NCBI RefSeq assembly: GCF_018402035.1
Contig: NZ_JAGYJN010000009.1
Location: forward strand, 1-54,674
Length of the DNA: 54,674 bases
From: Roseicyclus sp.
Lineage (GTDB): Bacteria; Pseudomonadota; Alphaproteobacteria; Rhodobacterales; Rhodobacteraceae
Direction: 5' to 3'
The translations under genes were made by a program, and so were the position numbers. This document shows, one piece after another, positions 18,221-26,270 of this stretch. Below the pieces are notes generated by a model. It ran no database searches. It was not told the DNA's origin and was given only the letters and a program-made list of their open reading frames with translations. Positions within the stretch are counted from its first letter, which is position 1; every line of letters starts with the position of its first letter.

Positions 18221-19029
18221 ATCTTGGTCCTTAACCGGGCCTTGAGCGACAAGAGATCCGCCCAGGCGGCCGCTTTTTCCTGGGGGCGGCGCAACAGATA
18301 GGCAGGGTGCAGCATGGGGATCGCGGGGCGATCATCCAGCGTGACCCATTCACCGCGCAAGCGCGTAATGCCGGTTTGATCGATCAGCGCCTCGCAGGCG
18401 GCATTGCCCATCAAGACCACCAGATCGGGCGCGGCCAAGGCGATGTGGCGGCGCATGAAGGGGGCCATCATCGCCAATTCCTCGGCCTCGGGCTTGCGGT
18501 TTTGCGGCGGACGCCATGGCACGACATTGGCGATATAGACCGCCCTTGCCGGATCGGTCGCGGCGCGGTCAAGGCCGATGGCCGCCAGCATCCGGTCAAG
18601 CAACTGGCCCGATTGGCCGACAAATGGCTTGCCCTGCTGTTCTTCGTCGCGGCCCGGTGCCTCGCCCACGATCATCACGCGCGCGCCGACCAGACCATCG
18701 GCAAAGACCAGCCGCGTCGCGGTTTCGCGCAAGGGGCAATGGGCGAACCCCTCCATCGCGGCGCGCAGCGAAGGCAGGTCTTGCGCGGCGCTAGCAGCAG
18801 CTTGGGCCAAAGCGACCGCATCGACAGAGGGCACAAGCGGCGCGTCAGCGACAGGCGGCGCGGCAACAGGCCCACGCGCAATGGGCGCCATGGCGGCGGG
18901 AACAGGGACGGTTGCTTGATCGGCCAAGGCGAAGCGGTCAACGGGCATGTCGCCCAAGGCCTCATCCGCGCCTAGCTCTATCTGCCAGTCGAGCATCGCA
19001 AGCGCGTCATGAAAGCTTAGATCATCCAT
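18217..19029 (-). CDS. Uracil-DNA glycosylase, family 4-like, without Fe-S cysteines
   Basis: The 270-residue protein has the family 4 core: GEAPGRDEE (122-130) for the first active-site motif, [15 protein letters not shown], the PPQNRKP loop (174-180), and HPAYLLR (241-247). Family 4 enzymes normally bind a 4Fe-4S cluster through four cysteines. Here only Cys98 and Cys212 exist, and the place where a Cys usually precedes RPP reads VVPWRPP. A proline- and alanine-rich linker of about 60 residues precedes the domain. It would excise uracil from DNA; activity is probable because the substrate motifs are intact. Confidence 0.87.
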   Translation of the reverse strand: MDDLSFHDALAMLDWQIELGADEALGDMPVDRFALADQATVPVPAAMAPIARGPVAAPPVADAPLVPSVDAVALAQAAASAAQDLPSLRAAMEGFAHCPLRETATRLVFADGLVGARVMIVGEAPGRDEEQQGKPFVGQSGQLLDRMLAAIGLDRAATDPARAVYIANVVPWRPPQNRKPEAEELAMMAPFMRRHIALAAPDLVVLMGNAACEALIDQTGITRLRGEWVTLDDRPAIPMLHPAYLLRRPQEKAAAWADLLSLKARLRTKI

Positions 19030-19076
19030 AGGCCGAGGTTATGCCGCCCTGCGTCGCGATGGAAGAGCCGAACAGC

Positions 19077-19106
19077 TTGCCGCCCTGCCCCACCCACACC
19101 TATAAG
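19077..19106 (+). promoter_or_regulatory. Candidate promoter of the pyrB operon
   Basis: TTGCCG (19077-19082) and TATAAG (19101-19106) are separated by 18 bp, 31 bp before the pyrB ATG. No leader peptide or attenuator-like hairpin is evident between them. Confidence 0.45.
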
Positions 19107-19137
19107 CGGGCAACGCGACATGCACCGAGGCAGAGCG

Positions 19138-20079
19138 ATGACATTCAACCAGACCCATCTCTTGGGGATCGAAGAGCTTCACCCGGTGGAGATCACGACA
19201 CTTCTGGATCGCGCCAATGCCTATGCCGAAGCCGAGCGTGGCAGCCGCGAGCATGGCCAGCCGCTGAAGGGGCTGACGCAGATCAACATGTTCTTCGAGG
19301 CCTCGACCCGGACGCAGGCAAGTTTCGAGATCGCGGGCAAGCGGCTGGGTGCCGATGTCATGAACATGGCCATGTCGGCGAGTTCCCTGAAGAAAGGCGA
19401 AACGCTGATCGACACGGCGTTGACGCTGAACGCCATGCATCCCGATCTGCTCGTCGTTCGCCACCCCCATTCGGGGGCGGTCAAACTTCTCGCCGACAAG
19501 GTGAATTGTGCGGTGCTGAACGCGGGCGATGGGCGGCATGAACACCCGACCCAAGCGCTACTCGATGCGCTGACGATCCGGCGCGCCAAGGGGCGGCTGC
19601 ACCGTCTGGTGATCGCCATTTGCGGTGATATCGCGCATAGCCGCGTCGCGCGCTCGAATATCCACCTGCTTGGCAAGATGGAAAACCGGGTGCGCCTGAT
19701 CGGTCCGCCCACGCTGATCCCGCCCGGTGCCGCCGATTGGGGGGTCGAGGTTTATGGCGACATGGCCGAGGGGCTGAAAGACGCCGATGTGGTGATGATG
19801 CTCAGGCTTCAGAAAGAACGGATGGATGGTGCCTTCATCCCGTCGGAGCGGGAGTATTTCCACCGCTTCGGGCTGAATGCCGAAAAGCTCAGCTTTGCCA
19901 AGCCTGACGCCATCGTCATGCACCCCGGCCCGATGAACCGCGGGGTCGAGATCGATGGCAATATCGCCGACGACATCAACCGCTCGGTCATTCAAGAACA
20001 GGTCGAGATGGGCGTGGCCGTGCGCATGGCCGCGATGGAACTGCTGGCCGGAAACCTGCGCGCGCGGCGGGCGGCATGA
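19138..20079 (+). CDS. pyrB: Aspartate carbamoyltransferase catalytic chain
   Basis: PyrB condenses carbamoyl phosphate with aspartate in pyrimidine synthesis. The 313-residue chain has the carbamoyl-phosphate loop FFEASTRTQ (52-60), the [13 protein letters not shown] mobile loop, HPTQALLD and the C-terminal [11 protein letters not shown]. The ATG at 19138 is preceded by GAGG at a good distance and is preferred over the ATG at 19120. No regulatory subunit (pyrI) is present. It is coupled by an ATGA overlap to the next gene, and a pyrC-like gene follows, as in bacteria where the dihydroorotase-like partner is structural. Confidence 0.96.
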   Translation: MTFNQTHLLGIEELHPVEITTLLDRANAYAEAERGSREHGQPLKGLTQINMFFEASTRTQASFEIAGKRLGADVMNMAMSASSLKKGETLIDTALTLNAMHPDLLVVRHPHSGAVKLLADKVNCAVLNAGDGRHEHPTQALLDALTIRRAKGRLHRLVIAICGDIAHSRVARSNIHLLGKMENRVRLIGPPTLIPPGAADWGVEVYGDMAEGLKDADVVMMLRLQKERMDGAFIPSEREYFHRFGLNAEKLSFAKPDAIVMHPGPMNRGVEIDGNIADDINRSVIQEQVEMGVAVRMAAMELLAGNLRARRAA

Positions 20080-20576
20080 GCGAGCGGCTTCATGTCTTTG
20101 CGGTGAACGCCGAGACGGGCCTGCGCCACACCCATTTGACCCGTGCGCAGGGCGAAGCGCCCGCTTTGCCGCCGCTGGCTGATTGGCTGGGAACTGCGGT
20201 TGATACCGATGAGATCGAGTTGTTCCCGATCCGCGATCTGGGCGACATGATGCTGTCGGATTACATCACCATGGCCTTTGCGCCCAAGGCGCTGGAAGGC
20301 GATGATGCACGGCGGATGAATGCGCTGTTGGGTCATGTGCTTTTGGTGCCAGAGCGCGCGCTGGGGGGAAAGCCCACGCCGGGTGCGGCGCTGACGTTGA
20401 TTGCAAGCCTGCCCTTGGCAGGGGCCGATCACAAGGCGACGCTGCCCAAGGCGGCGATGGATCTGCGCGCCGATCAGCCCAGCGCCCCGCACCCTGCGAC
20501 CAGCCGCATAGGCGGGCTGCCTTGGCTGATCTTGGGTCTTGCGCTGGTGGCGCTGATCCTTTTGTGGGTGTCGTGA
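20076..20576 (+). CDS. Conserved-type membrane-anchored hypothetical protein in the pyrB operon
   Basis: I do not recognise a named family. The 166-residue product has a soluble N-terminal part of about 145 residues with a mixed alpha/beta look and a single C-terminal hydrophobic helix (about 146-164, [18 protein letters not shown]), so it should be a tail-anchored or C-terminally anchored inner-membrane protein facing the cytoplasm. It has no cysteines and no obvious catalytic motif. The ATGA overlap with pyrB and the short distance to pyrC suggest coexpression with pyrimidine synthesis. Confidence 0.72.
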   Translation: MSERLHVFAVNAETGLRHTHLTRAQGEAPALPPLADWLGTAVDTDEIELFPIRDLGDMMLSDYITMAFAPKALEGDDARRMNALLGHVLLVPERALGGKPTPGAALTLIASLPLAGADHKATLPKAAMDLRADQPSAPHPATSRIGGLPWLILGLALVALILLWVS

Positions 20577-20649
20577 TGGGGATGGCGGCAAGATTGCGCC
20601 CACGCGGCGGTGCATGGGGGCAACGGCTTGGTGGGATGGACAGCATAAG

Positions 20650-21930
20650 ATGACCAATGCACTTCTGAGAAATGCGCGCCTGATCGACCCCGAGGCGGGG
20701 AGTGTCACCCTCGGCTGGCTCAGGATCGAAGGGGGGCAGATCGCCGAGATTGGCCAAGGTCCGCGCGCAGGCGGGATCGATTGCCAAGGAGCCTGCCTTG
20801 CGCCGGGGATCATCGATATCGGCGTCAAGGTGGGCGAACCCGGCGAGCGGCACAAGGAAAGTTTCCGCACCGCAGGCCGCGCCGCGGCGGCGGGCGGTGT
20901 GACCACGATGGTGACCCGACCCGACACAGCCACCCCCATCGACACCCCCGAGGTGCTGGAATTCGTCACCCGCCGCGCGCAAGAAGATGCCGCCGTCAAA
21001 GTGCGCCCCATGGCCGCGCTGACCAAAGCCCGCGAAGGGCGCGAGATGACCGAGATCGGCTTTTTGATCGATGCCGGTGCCGTGGCCTTTTGCGATGGCG
21101 ACGCGGTCTGCCCCACGCGGGTTCTGTCGCGCTGCATGACCTATGCGCGGTCGCTGGATGCGCTGATCTTGGGCCATCCGCAAGATCCGGGGCTAAGCCA
21201 TGGCGGGGCGGTGACATCGGGAAAATTCGCCTCGCTGCGCGGGCTTCCGGCGGTCTCGCCCATGGCCGAGCGGATGGGGCTTGAGCGCGATCTGGCCTTG
21301 GTCGAGATGACGGGCGTGCGCTACCATGCCGACCAGATCACCACCGCTGCCGCCCTGCCCGCGCTCGCGCGTGCCAAGGCGGCGGGTCTGGATGTGACGG
21401 CGGGTGTGTCGATCCATCACCTGACGCTCAACGCCTTTGACGTTGGCGACTATCGCACCTTCTTTAAGGTCAAGCCGCCGCTCCGCGACGAGGATGACCG
21501 GGTGGCAATGGTGGCGGCGGTACGCGATGGGCTGATCGACATCATCTGTTCGATGCACACACCGCAAGATGAAGAAAGCAAGCGCCTTCCGTTCGAGGCG
21601 GCGGCCTCGGGCGCGGTCGGGCTTGAAACACTGCTGCCCGCAGCGCTGAGGCTTTACCATGCCGAGGCGCTCAGCCTGCCGGAATTGTTCCGCGCGCTCG
21701 CGCTCAACCCCGCGCGCCGCTTTGGGCTGGCCGGGGGGCGGCTTTGCCCCGGCGCGCCCGCTGATCTGGTGATGTTCGATCCCGACATCCCCTATGTGCT
21801 GGATCGTTTCGCCTTGCAGTCGAAATCGAAAAACACCCCCTTCGACGGTCAACGCATGCAGGGCCGCGTGCTGCGCACATGGGTCGATGGTGCGGTGGTC
21901 TATGACCGCGCGCAAGGTGCAATTGCATGA
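20650..21930 (+). CDS. pyrC: Dihydroorotase-like protein (PyrC/PyrX type)
   Basis: The 426-residue protein aligns with class I dihydroorotases: APGIIDI, GVTTMVTRPDT (83-93), the GHPQD region (175-179), SIHHLTLNAFD (254-264). The metal-site HxH that normally follows the first motif is replaced by V-K-V (59-61), and the usual TDHAPH reads SMHTPQ (301-306). Enzymes lacking these residues are known from Pseudomonas as PyrC' or PyrX, which stabilise aspartate carbamoyltransferase without dihydroorotase activity. I infer the same role here; the active enzyme would be encoded elsewhere. The ATG at 20650 is chosen because similarity begins there. Confidence 0.85.
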   Translation: MTNALLRNARLIDPEAGSVTLGWLRIEGGQIAEIGQGPRAGGIDCQGACLAPGIIDIGVKVGEPGERHKESFRTAGRAAAAGGVTTMVTRPDTATPIDTPEVLEFVTRRAQEDAAVKVRPMAALTKAREGREMTEIGFLIDAGAVAFCDGDAVCPTRVLSRCMTYARSLDALILGHPQDPGLSHGGAVTSGKFASLRGLPAVSPMAERMGLERDLALVEMTGVRYHADQITTAAALPALARAKAAGLDVTAGVSIHHLTLNAFDVGDYRTFFKVKPPLRDEDDRVAMVAAVRDGLIDIICSMHTPQDEESKRLPFEAAASGAVGLETLLPAALRLYHAEALSLPELFRALALNPARRFGLAGGRLCPGAPADLVMFDPDIPYVLDRFALQSKSKNTPFDGQRMQGRVLRTWVDGAVVYDRAQGAIA

Positions 21931-22538
21931 TCCCTATGTTCGAGACATCTTTCGCGCTTTTGGGGCTGGCGGCGGGTTTGGCCTATCTGCTGGGATCGGT
22001 CCCATTCGGTATCGTGATGGCACGGCTTTTCGGGTTGGGCGATCTGCGCCAGATCGGGTCGGGCAATATCGGGGCCACCAATGTGCTGCGCACGGGCAAC
22101 AAATTGGCGGCCTTTCTGACCTTGGTGCTGGATGCGGCCAAGGGGGGTATCGCGGTGCTGGTTGCGCGCCACTTCTTGGGCGAAGATGCCGCGCAGGTCG
22201 CGGCTTTCACGGCGTTCTTGGGTCATTGCTACCCGGTGTTTCTTGGGTTTCACGGTGGCAAGGGGGTTGCGACTTTCTTGGGCACATTGCTGGCCTTGGC
22301 ATGGCCCTTGGGCCTTGCGGCCTGTGCGACATGGGCCGCCGTGGCCGCGATCTGGCGCATCTCATCGCTTGCCGCATTGGCCGCCGCCGCGCTGTCGCCT
22401 GTCTGGGCGCTGTTGCTTGGGCTGCCGCAGATCGTGGTGCTGGCCATCGGGTTGGCCGCGCTGATCGCGCTGCGCCATCAGGCCAATATCGCCCGGCTCA
22501 TCGCTGGCACCGAACCGCGCATTGGAAAGAAAAGCTAA
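21927..22538 (+). CDS. plsY: Acyl-phosphate:glycerol-3-phosphate acyltransferase
   Basis: PlsY is an inner-membrane enzyme that makes lysophosphatidic acid from acyl phosphate and glycerol 3-phosphate. The 203-residue protein has about five hydrophobic segments and three family motifs: LLGSVPFG (21-28), GSGNIGATNVLRT (44-56) and FHGGKGVAT (108-116). It overlaps the pyrC-like stop as ATGA and ends one base from the convergent gshA stop. Confidence 0.95.
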   Translation: MIPMFETSFALLGLAAGLAYLLGSVPFGIVMARLFGLGDLRQIGSGNIGATNVLRTGNKLAAFLTLVLDAAKGGIAVLVARHFLGEDAAQVAAFTAFLGHCYPVFLGFHGGKGVATFLGTLLALAWPLGLAACATWAAVAAIWRISSLAALAAAALSPVWALLLGLPQIVVLAIGLAALIALRHQANIARLIAGTEPRIGKKS

Positions 22539-22539
22539 A

Positions 22540-23910
22540 TCAATACCGATAGGCGCTGTAGATCTTGGTCAGATCGCCCGCCCAATCGCCGTGGTAATGA
22601 TCAAGCAATTCATCGGCAGGCACGCGGCCTGTCTCGGTGCTTTCTTTCAGCGCGTTCAGGAAATGCGTCTCATCAGTGATCAGACCGCCCGCACCGGGGC
22701 AGGCGCGCGCTTTCAGCCCGGCCTCCGAGATTGCGACAACCTCGCGCGCCAGATCATGCATGGAGATCTTGCCCACCACGGCCTGTAGCCCATCGACCGA
22801 GGCCGCGACGCGCAGCGCATCGCGCGTTTCGGCATCCCAGCCCTTGACCAGATCCCACGCGGCATCGAGGGCGGATTGATCATACATCAGCCCCACCCAG
22901 AACGCAGGCAGCGCGCATAGCCGCCGCCATGGGCCACCATCGGCACCGCGCATCTCGATGTATTTCTTGACGCGCGCTTCGGGAAACACCGTGGTCAGGT
23001 GATCGGCCCAATCGCTCAGCGTCGGCATCTCGCCGGGCAGCGCGGGCAGTTGCCCCTTAAGGAAATCGCGGAACGACTGGCCCAGCGCATTGATATATTT
23101 GCCGTCGCGGTAGACGAAATACATCGGCACATCGAGGACATATTGCACCCAAGCCTCAAAGCCGAACCCATCCTCGAACACGAAGGGCAGCATGCCGGTG
23201 CGCGCGGGATCAAGATCGCGCCAGACGCGCGCGCGCCATGATTTGTGGCCATTAGGCTTGCCGTCAAGGAAGGGCGAATTGGCGAAAAGGGCCGTGGCAA
23301 CAGGCTGCAGCGCCAGCGCCACGCGCATTTTCTGCACCATATCGGCCTCAGAGCCGAAATCGAGGTTCACCTGCACCGTGCAGGTGCGGCGCATCATGGT
23401 GGTGCCCATGGTGCCGACGGTTTGCATATAGCCATCCATCAGCTTGTAGCGCCCCTTGGGCATCAAGGGCATATCTTCGTGCCGCCAGATGGGGGCCGCC
23501 CCCAAACCGATGAATTCCACGCCCAGCTTATCGGCCACCTCGCGCACTTCGCGCAGATGCTCGTTCACCTCGTCGCAGGTCTGGTGGATCGTCTCAAGCG
23601 GTGCGCCCGAAAGCTCCAACTGGCCGCCGGGCTCAAGGCTGACATTGGCACCATCCTTGGTCAGCCCGATGATGTTGCCGCCCTCGAACACGGGGGTCCA
23701 GCCAAACTTGGCCTGCAACCCCTCGAGCACTGCCTTGATCGAGCGTGCGCCCTCATAAGGCAAAGGCGCCAGCGTATCGCGGCAATAGCCGAATTTCTCG
23801 TGTTCGGTGCCGATCCGCAAATCATCCTTGGGCTTGCATCCCGATGCGAGATATTCGGCCAATTGGTCATGATGTTCGATCGGGCCGCCGCCGGACTGGG
23901 GGATGGACAT
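22540..23910 (-). CDS. gshA: Glutamate-cysteine ligase, plant/alphaproteobacterial type
   Basis: This ligase makes gamma-glutamylcysteine, the first step of glutathione synthesis. The 456-residue product has the GTEHEKFGY motif (34-42), LEPGGQLELSGAP and the TCTVQVNLDFGSEADM segment, matching the class shared by plants and alphaproteobacteria rather than the E. coli class. Its length is normal for that class. It is a single-gene unit, convergent with plsY. Confidence 0.93.
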   Translation of the reverse strand: MSIPQSGGGPIEHHDQLAEYLASGCKPKDDLRIGTEHEKFGYCRDTLAPLPYEGARSIKAVLEGLQAKFGWTPVFEGGNIIGLTKDGANVSLEPGGQLELSGAPLETIHQTCDEVNEHLREVREVADKLGVEFIGLGAAPIWRHEDMPLMPKGRYKLMDGYMQTVGTMGTTMMRRTCTVQVNLDFGSEADMVQKMRVALALQPVATALFANSPFLDGKPNGHKSWRARVWRDLDPARTGMLPFVFEDGFGFEAWVQYVLDVPMYFVYRDGKYINALGQSFRDFLKGQLPALPGEMPTLSDWADHLTTVFPEARVKKYIEMRGADGGPWRRLCALPAFWVGLMYDQSALDAAWDLVKGWDAETRDALRVAASVDGLQAVVGKISMHDLAREVVAISEAGLKARACPGAGGLITDETHFLNALKESTETGRVPADELLDHYHGDWAGDLTKIYSAYRY

Positions 23911-23966
23911 CGGTTCTTGCTTCCACGTTCGGGGCTCTGGTTACGGCGAGAGGTGGCCCGATGGGG

Positions 23967-24488
23967 CTACTGTGTCAAGGCCGGAACGTCCGCCCGCCAC
24001 CATAGCCGCGTTTCGCCCAAGGCCGATCCGTTGCGCGCCACCAAGAGGCGTTGGCCGCCAAGACCCGGCAGGGTCGTGAAGGCATCAAACAGCGCATCGG
24101 CCCCTTTGGCATCCACTGGCACCTCAAGCACCTGCCCCGCCTCATGCAGCACCCAAACCGCTGCGCCCGCATGATCGCGCCTGAGTGTCAGCGCGGTCAA
24201 TTCGGCAAGCGAGACCGCCCCACCCGTGACAGGCCCCATGTACAATATACGCCCCTCGACCACCTGCACGATCCCCGGCCCATCGCCTGCGGTGACAAAA
24301 CGCGCCCGCCGCACCGCCGGGATCAGCGCAAGCCCGGCGAATGCGGCCAGCACATAGCCAAATCCCTGCACCACCGGGCCGGGTCGCGCCGCGATCCACA
24401 GCCCAAGGGCCAGCACGCCACAGGCGGCGATCACCTCGGACCAGCGGCGCAAAAGAAGCGCCACCTCGGGGCGGAGAAATCCGCTCAC
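23967..24488 (-). CDS. Hypothetical membrane protein downstream of rsmE
   Basis: I do not recognise the family. The product of about 173 residues has two closely spaced hydrophobic helices near the N-terminus (about 20-36 and 42-60) followed by a soluble domain of about 110 residues with beta-rich character. The GTG at 24488 overlaps the rsmE stop (GTGA), which I prefer over a TTG six bases upstream. Coupling suggests coexpression with rsmE. Confidence 0.7.
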   Translation of the reverse strand: MSGFLRPEVALLLRRWSEVIAACGVLALGLWIAARPGPVVQGFGYVLAAFAGLALIPAVRRARFVTAGDGPGIVQVVEGRILYMGPVTGGAVSLAELTALTLRRDHAGAAVWVLHEAGQVLEVPVDAKGADALFDAFTTLPGLGGQRLLVARNGSALGETRLWWRADVPALTQ

Positions 24489-25228
24489 CGCCAATCCCCC
24501 AAGCGTGTCTGAAACAGCGTCAAGGCAGCCACGGCGGCGGTATCGGCGCGCAGAATGCGGGGGCCAAGGGCGATCGGCGTGACAAAGGGCAAGGCGCGCA
24601 AGCGCTCGCGCTCGGCTGTCGAAAAACCGCCCTCTGGGCCGATCAGGATAGCCCAGCCGCCGCCGGAGGCATCCGGCGCGACAAGCTCCGGAAGGAGCGT
24701 GGAGCGGCCCATAGCGGTTTCATCGGCAAAGATCAGGCTCCGCCCTGAGGGCCAGTCCGACAAGACCCGATCAAGACGCTGCAAATCGCTGACCTCTGGC
24801 ACAAAGGTACCGCCGCATTGCTCGGCGGCCTCAACGGCATGGGCTTGTAGCCTGTCTTGACGGATGCGTTCGGCATTGGTGAAATCGGTCTGCACCGGCA
24901 TGATGCGCGCGGCCCCCATCTCGGTCGCCTTCTCGACGATGAAATCGGTGCGTGCTTTCTTGATCGGCGCAAACAACAGCCACAGGTCAGGTGGCAGCAT
25001 CAAGGGTGCCGTTTGGCTTTCGCAAACAAGGCTGCCGCCGCGCTTGCCTGCCTCGGCGACAAGGGCGCGCCATTCGCCGTCGCGGCCATTGAAAAGCGCC
25101 ACCTCGGCCCCTTGGCCCAGCCGCATGACGTTGAACAGGTAATTGGCCTGCTCCCGCGACAGGTCGACCGTTTGCCCCGCCTGCAAAGCGTGGTCTACAT
25201 AGAGGCGTATCTTGGGACGGTTCGACAT
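24485..25228 (-). CDS. rsmE: 16S rRNA (uracil(1498)-N(3))-methyltransferase
   Basis: RsmE methylates U1498 of 16S rRNA using S-adenosylmethionine. The 247-residue protein has an N-terminal PUA-like region (RLYVDHALQAGQTVDLSREQANYL) and a C-terminal SPOUT domain with the knot motif LIGPEGGFSTAERE. I start it at ATG 25228; the open frame runs 15 residues further upstream toward the divergent ubiA gene, whose start is only 12 bp away. Confidence 0.93.
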   Translation of the reverse strand: MSNRPKIRLYVDHALQAGQTVDLSREQANYLFNVMRLGQGAEVALFNGRDGEWRALVAEAGKRGGSLVCESQTAPLMLPPDLWLLFAPIKKARTDFIVEKATEMGAARIMPVQTDFTNAERIRQDRLQAHAVEAAEQCGGTFVPEVSDLQRLDRVLSDWPSGRSLIFADETAMGRSTLLPELVAPDASGGGWAILIGPEGGFSTAERERLRALPFVTPIALGPRILRADTAAVAALTLFQTRLGDWR

Positions 25229-25240
25229 GGGGCAAAGAAT

Positions 25241-26203
25241 ATGAGCGAGGCCCGCGAAAGGCCAGAGGGCCAAGTTGCCGACGCCGTGCGCGGCAATTGG
25301 GTGGACCGTTTGGCCCCGCCCGCCACGCGCCCCTATCTGCGCCTTAGCCGCGCTGATCGGCCGATCGGGACATGGCTGTTGCTCTTGCCCTGCTGGTGGG
25401 CGCTGTTCTTGGCGGCGGCGTCCGAGGGAACCGGGATTGGCGCGGGCGAGCTGTGGCTTTTCGCAGGCGCGGCCATGGGCGCATTCTTGATGCGCGGTGC
25501 GGGCTGCACATGGAACGACATCACCGACCGCGATATCGATGCGGCGGTGGCGCGCACAAGGTCACGGCCCATTCCATCGGGGCAGGTCAGCGTGAAACAA
25601 GCACTGGCCTGGCTGGTGGCCCAAGCGCTGGTTGCCTTTGCGATCTTGTTGACCTTCAACCTGCCCGCGATTGTCTTGGGCATCGCCTCGCTTGCGACGG
25701 TGGTGATCTATCCTTTCGCCAAGCGCTTCACATGGTGGCCACAGGTGTTTCTGGGCCTGGCCTTTAACTGGGGCGCTTTGCTTCTTTGGACCGCGCAGAC
25801 GGGGCAACTGGGCTGGCCTGCCGTCTTGCTTTATCTGGGCGGGATTAGCTGGACCCTGTTTTACGACACGATCTATGCCCATCAAGACCGCGAGGATGAT
25901 GCGCTGATCGGGGTGAAATCGACCGCGCGGCTGTTTGCACAGAATACGCTTGCTTGGCTGCGCGTCTTTCTCATCGCGACGGTGTGCTTGCTGGGTCTGG
26001 CGGTGCTCATCGCCTTGGCCGATGCGTCGATCCTTGCGCTTGTTTTGGCTGTGGCGGGGGTCTGGGGCATGGGCTGGCACATGCTGTGGCAATTGCAACA
26101 GTTGGATATCGATGATCCCGCGACCTGCCTCAGGCTGTTTCGCGCCAACCGCGATACAGGGCTCATCCCTGCGCTGTTTTTCGCCGTCGCGGCCTTGCTT
26201 TGA
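25241..26203 (+). CDS. ubiA: 4-hydroxybenzoate polyprenyltransferase
   Basis: UbiA attaches the polyprenyl tail to 4-hydroxybenzoate in ubiquinone synthesis at the inner membrane. The 320-residue protein has about eight hydrophobic segments and both prenyl-diphosphate/Mg2+ motifs: NDITDRDID in the first loop and DTIYAHQDREDD in the second. The start is the ATG at 25241; an open frame further upstream lies antisense to rsmE and is not credible. Confidence 0.93.
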   Translation: MSEARERPEGQVADAVRGNWVDRLAPPATRPYLRLSRADRPIGTWLLLLPCWWALFLAAASEGTGIGAGELWLFAGAAMGAFLMRGAGCTWNDITDRDIDAAVARTRSRPIPSGQVSVKQALAWLVAQALVAFAILLTFNLPAIVLGIASLATVVIYPFAKRFTWWPQVFLGLAFNWGALLLWTAQTGQLGWPAVLLYLGGISWTLFYDTIYAHQDREDDALIGVKSTARLFAQNTLAWLRVFLIATVCLLGLAVLIALADASILALVLAVAGVWGMGWHMLWQLQQLDIDDPATCLRLFRANRDTGLIPALFFAVAALL

Positions 26204-26270
26204 TTGAACCCGGCCCCGCGAGGCTGTAGGCCGCTTAAATATCACCGCGCGAAAGTTGCCAAAGCATCCC

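Noticed and set aside
18217..19029. Reading the glycosylase as UdgX
   Set aside because: The KRRIH-type insertion that defines UdgX is absent; the motifs are those of family 4.
19992..21183. Overlapping minus-strand frames of 305-381 codons opposite pyrB/pyrC
   Set aside because: The plus strand carries pyrB, the membrane protein and the pyrC-like gene with exact stop-start overlaps; the minus frames have no family signal.
23245..24174. A 309-codon plus-strand frame opposite gshA
   Set aside because: Composition is that of a reversed coding strand and gshA is certain on the minus strand.
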